From positions 1 to 30,101 of the IMG/VR virus record IMGVR_UViG_3300021961_007097: a stretch of DNA of 30,101 nt. One strand, 5' to 3'. This DNA is from a virus. The translations under genes were made by a program, and so were the position numbers. How positions within the stretch are numbered: position 1 is the stretch's first letter; every line of letters begins with the position of its first letter. This document shows, piece after piece, positions 29,394-30,101 of the stretch. The notes beneath the pieces were generated by a model that saw only the letters and a program-made list of their open reading frames with translations, was not told the DNA's origin and did no database searches.

Positions 29394-30101
29394 TTAGACC
29401 CCAACTAACACAGGTTGATCACTATGTGGTGTGGTTGCATCACTATGACTTGCGGTGGTAGTGCCGTCACTGTGTGGTGTGGTTGCATCCGTATGTGGTG
29501 TTGTTGCGTTTGTATGACTTGCTATGATATTACTGTGTGATGCCGCAATATTAGTGTGCGAACCAGGAGTGGTTGCATTAATATGCGGTTGTCCACCAGT
29601 ATAATCATCGTGGAACGGAGCATTACCGTGAGGATTACTTTCATCACCATGGAAAATTAGATCTTCATGAAATATTCCAGGAATGACATAATTTGCGTGT
29701 TCATTGTAATCAGAATGTGTAGTAAGATAGACATCATCGTGTCCTGAGACATTGTTGTGAGGTGCATTATAATTGGCGTGACTTCCATTTGTAGTAGCAT
29801 CACTATGCGATGTTGTGCCATCACTATGTGCCGTAGTTGCGTTCGTATGACTTGCTAATATATCATTGTGACTTGCTACGATATTTGTATGACTTGCGGG
29901 TGTTGTTGCGTCGGTATGGCTTGCAGCAACATCGGTGTGCCCACGGCGTTTATTTGTTCCCGTAGAAATCCAATGCCAGAAAGTGCTTTCTGCCCACACT
30001 GATCCTGGTTTTGCTCCCGTTACTGCACCCAAGTCAGTACTGACAATGTATCGGTCCACTCCTAATTGATCAATATAATGGAAATCGTTGGTATCGACCC
30101 A
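29394..30101 (-). CDS. fibre-like protein with H-x-[D/N] repeats (5' end outside window)
   Basis: The frame is open to the window edge, so the true start lies beyond 30101; the GTG at 30059 is internal. The visible part begins with the end of a GSIW-type beta repeat (W-V-D-T-N-D-F-H-Y-I-D-Q, then DRYIVSTDLG) and another repeat ending ESTFWHWIST. It continues through KRRG into about 180 residues in which some two dozen H-x-[D/N] motifs recur every 6-10 residues, with no other domain. The C-terminus PHSDQPVLVGV matches the Cys-rich fibre protein. The function is probably virion fibre or host contact. The next gene starts six bases after its stop. Confidence 0.75.
   Translation of the reverse strand, partial: WVDTNDFHYIDQLGVDRYIVSTDLGAVTGAKPGSVWAESTFWHWISTGTNKRRGHTDVAASHTDATTPASHTNIVASHNDILASHTNATTAHSDGTTSHSDATTNGSHANYNAPHNNVSGHDDVYLTTHSDYNEHANYVIPGIFHEDLIFHGDESNPHGNAPFHDDYTGGQPHINATTPGSHTNIAASHSNIIASHTNATTPHTDATTPHSDGTTTASHSDATTPHSDQPVLVGV
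29397..29939 (-). repeat. long irregular H-x-[D/N] repeat tract
   Basis: About 24 motifs such as HTD, HSD, HTN, HAN, HED, HGD and HDD, spaced mostly 7 or 9 residues apart and sometimes 6, 8 or 10. The ends of the tract use the regular A-T-T-P-H-S-D-G-T-T wording; the middle (HEDLIFHGDESNPHGNAPFH) has diverged but kept the His and acidic or amide positions. That conservation suggests these residues matter for function. Confidence 0.85.

Noticed and set aside
28169-29939. CRISPR array or non-coding tandem repeats
   Set aside because: The repeats stay in one reading frame, vary at synonymous and variable positions and encode a clear H-x-[D/N] pattern; there are no spacers.
1-30101. tRNA genes, insertion sequences, integrase or attachment sites
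   Set aside because: No cloverleaf, transposase or integrase motif or flanking direct repeats were seen; the gaps between genes are all under about 100 bases, apart from the 180-base stretch at 21876-22055, which is coding by frameshift.

Overview
The window is a piece of an AT-rich, tightly packed tailed-phage genome of the T4-like (Tevenvirinae-related, probably marine) myovirus type. Every gene I can support lies on the minus strand, so transcription runs from high to low coordinates. The diagnostic genes are a gp43-like family B DNA polymerase, gp41-like helicase, RNase H-type 5' nuclease, UvsX, gp32, a gp26-like baseplate hub chaperone, a tape measure protein and a LysM/gp53-like baseplate protein. 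The class II (B12-dependent) ribonucleotide reductase, IscA-type carrier, APS-kinase/sulfotransferase genes and DUF2061 protein recall marine T4-like phages. No photosynthesis gene, tRNA, integrase or CRISPR array is visible, and the host cannot be named from this window.

Region by region, in coordinate order: (1) 1-1066, N-terminal part of the DNA polymerase. (2) 1105-2850, a four-gene cassette coupled by overlaps that looks like sulfate activation and transfer: DUF2061, sulfotransferase-like, HxGH nucleotidyltransferase, APS kinase. (3) 2847-3230, a Vsr/homing-type endonuclease. (4) 3243-6100, IscA, dUTPase, thioredoxin and class II RNR, overlapping one another, for nucleotide supply and redox or Fe-S support. 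(5) 6177-10850, replication and recombination: gp41, RNase H/5' exonuclease, a small protein, UvsX, gp32 with a structured leader. (6) 10935-13131, two unknown proteins flanking an unexpected small family A DNA polymerase-like protein. (7) 13142-22802, baseplate hub and tail: GH19 lysozyme-hub fusion, large hub-like protein, gp53-like, gp48/54-like, tape measure, and gp26 with a probable translational frameshift extension. (8) 22842-24924, SNF2/HARP-type helicase and a small protein. (9) 24926-30101, a DUF483-methyltransferase fusion, a small HADH-motif protein, a radical SAM/SPASM enzyme, and three fibre-like proteins made of dozens of H-x-[D/N] repeats.

The most intriguing part is region 9. 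A SPASM radical SAM enzyme and a methyltransferase sit directly downstream of proteins with long periodic H-x-[D/N]-x-T repeats. The radical SAM C-terminus and a small neighbouring protein carry a related HADHxDxTGxY motif. This suggests, but does not prove, a RiPP-like post-translational modification system acting on phage fibre repeats. Other points worth following are the second (family A) polymerase, the +1 frameshift between gp26 and its C-terminal extension just before the tape measure gene, and a gp32 leader RNA whose hairpin loop can pair with the ribosome binding site.
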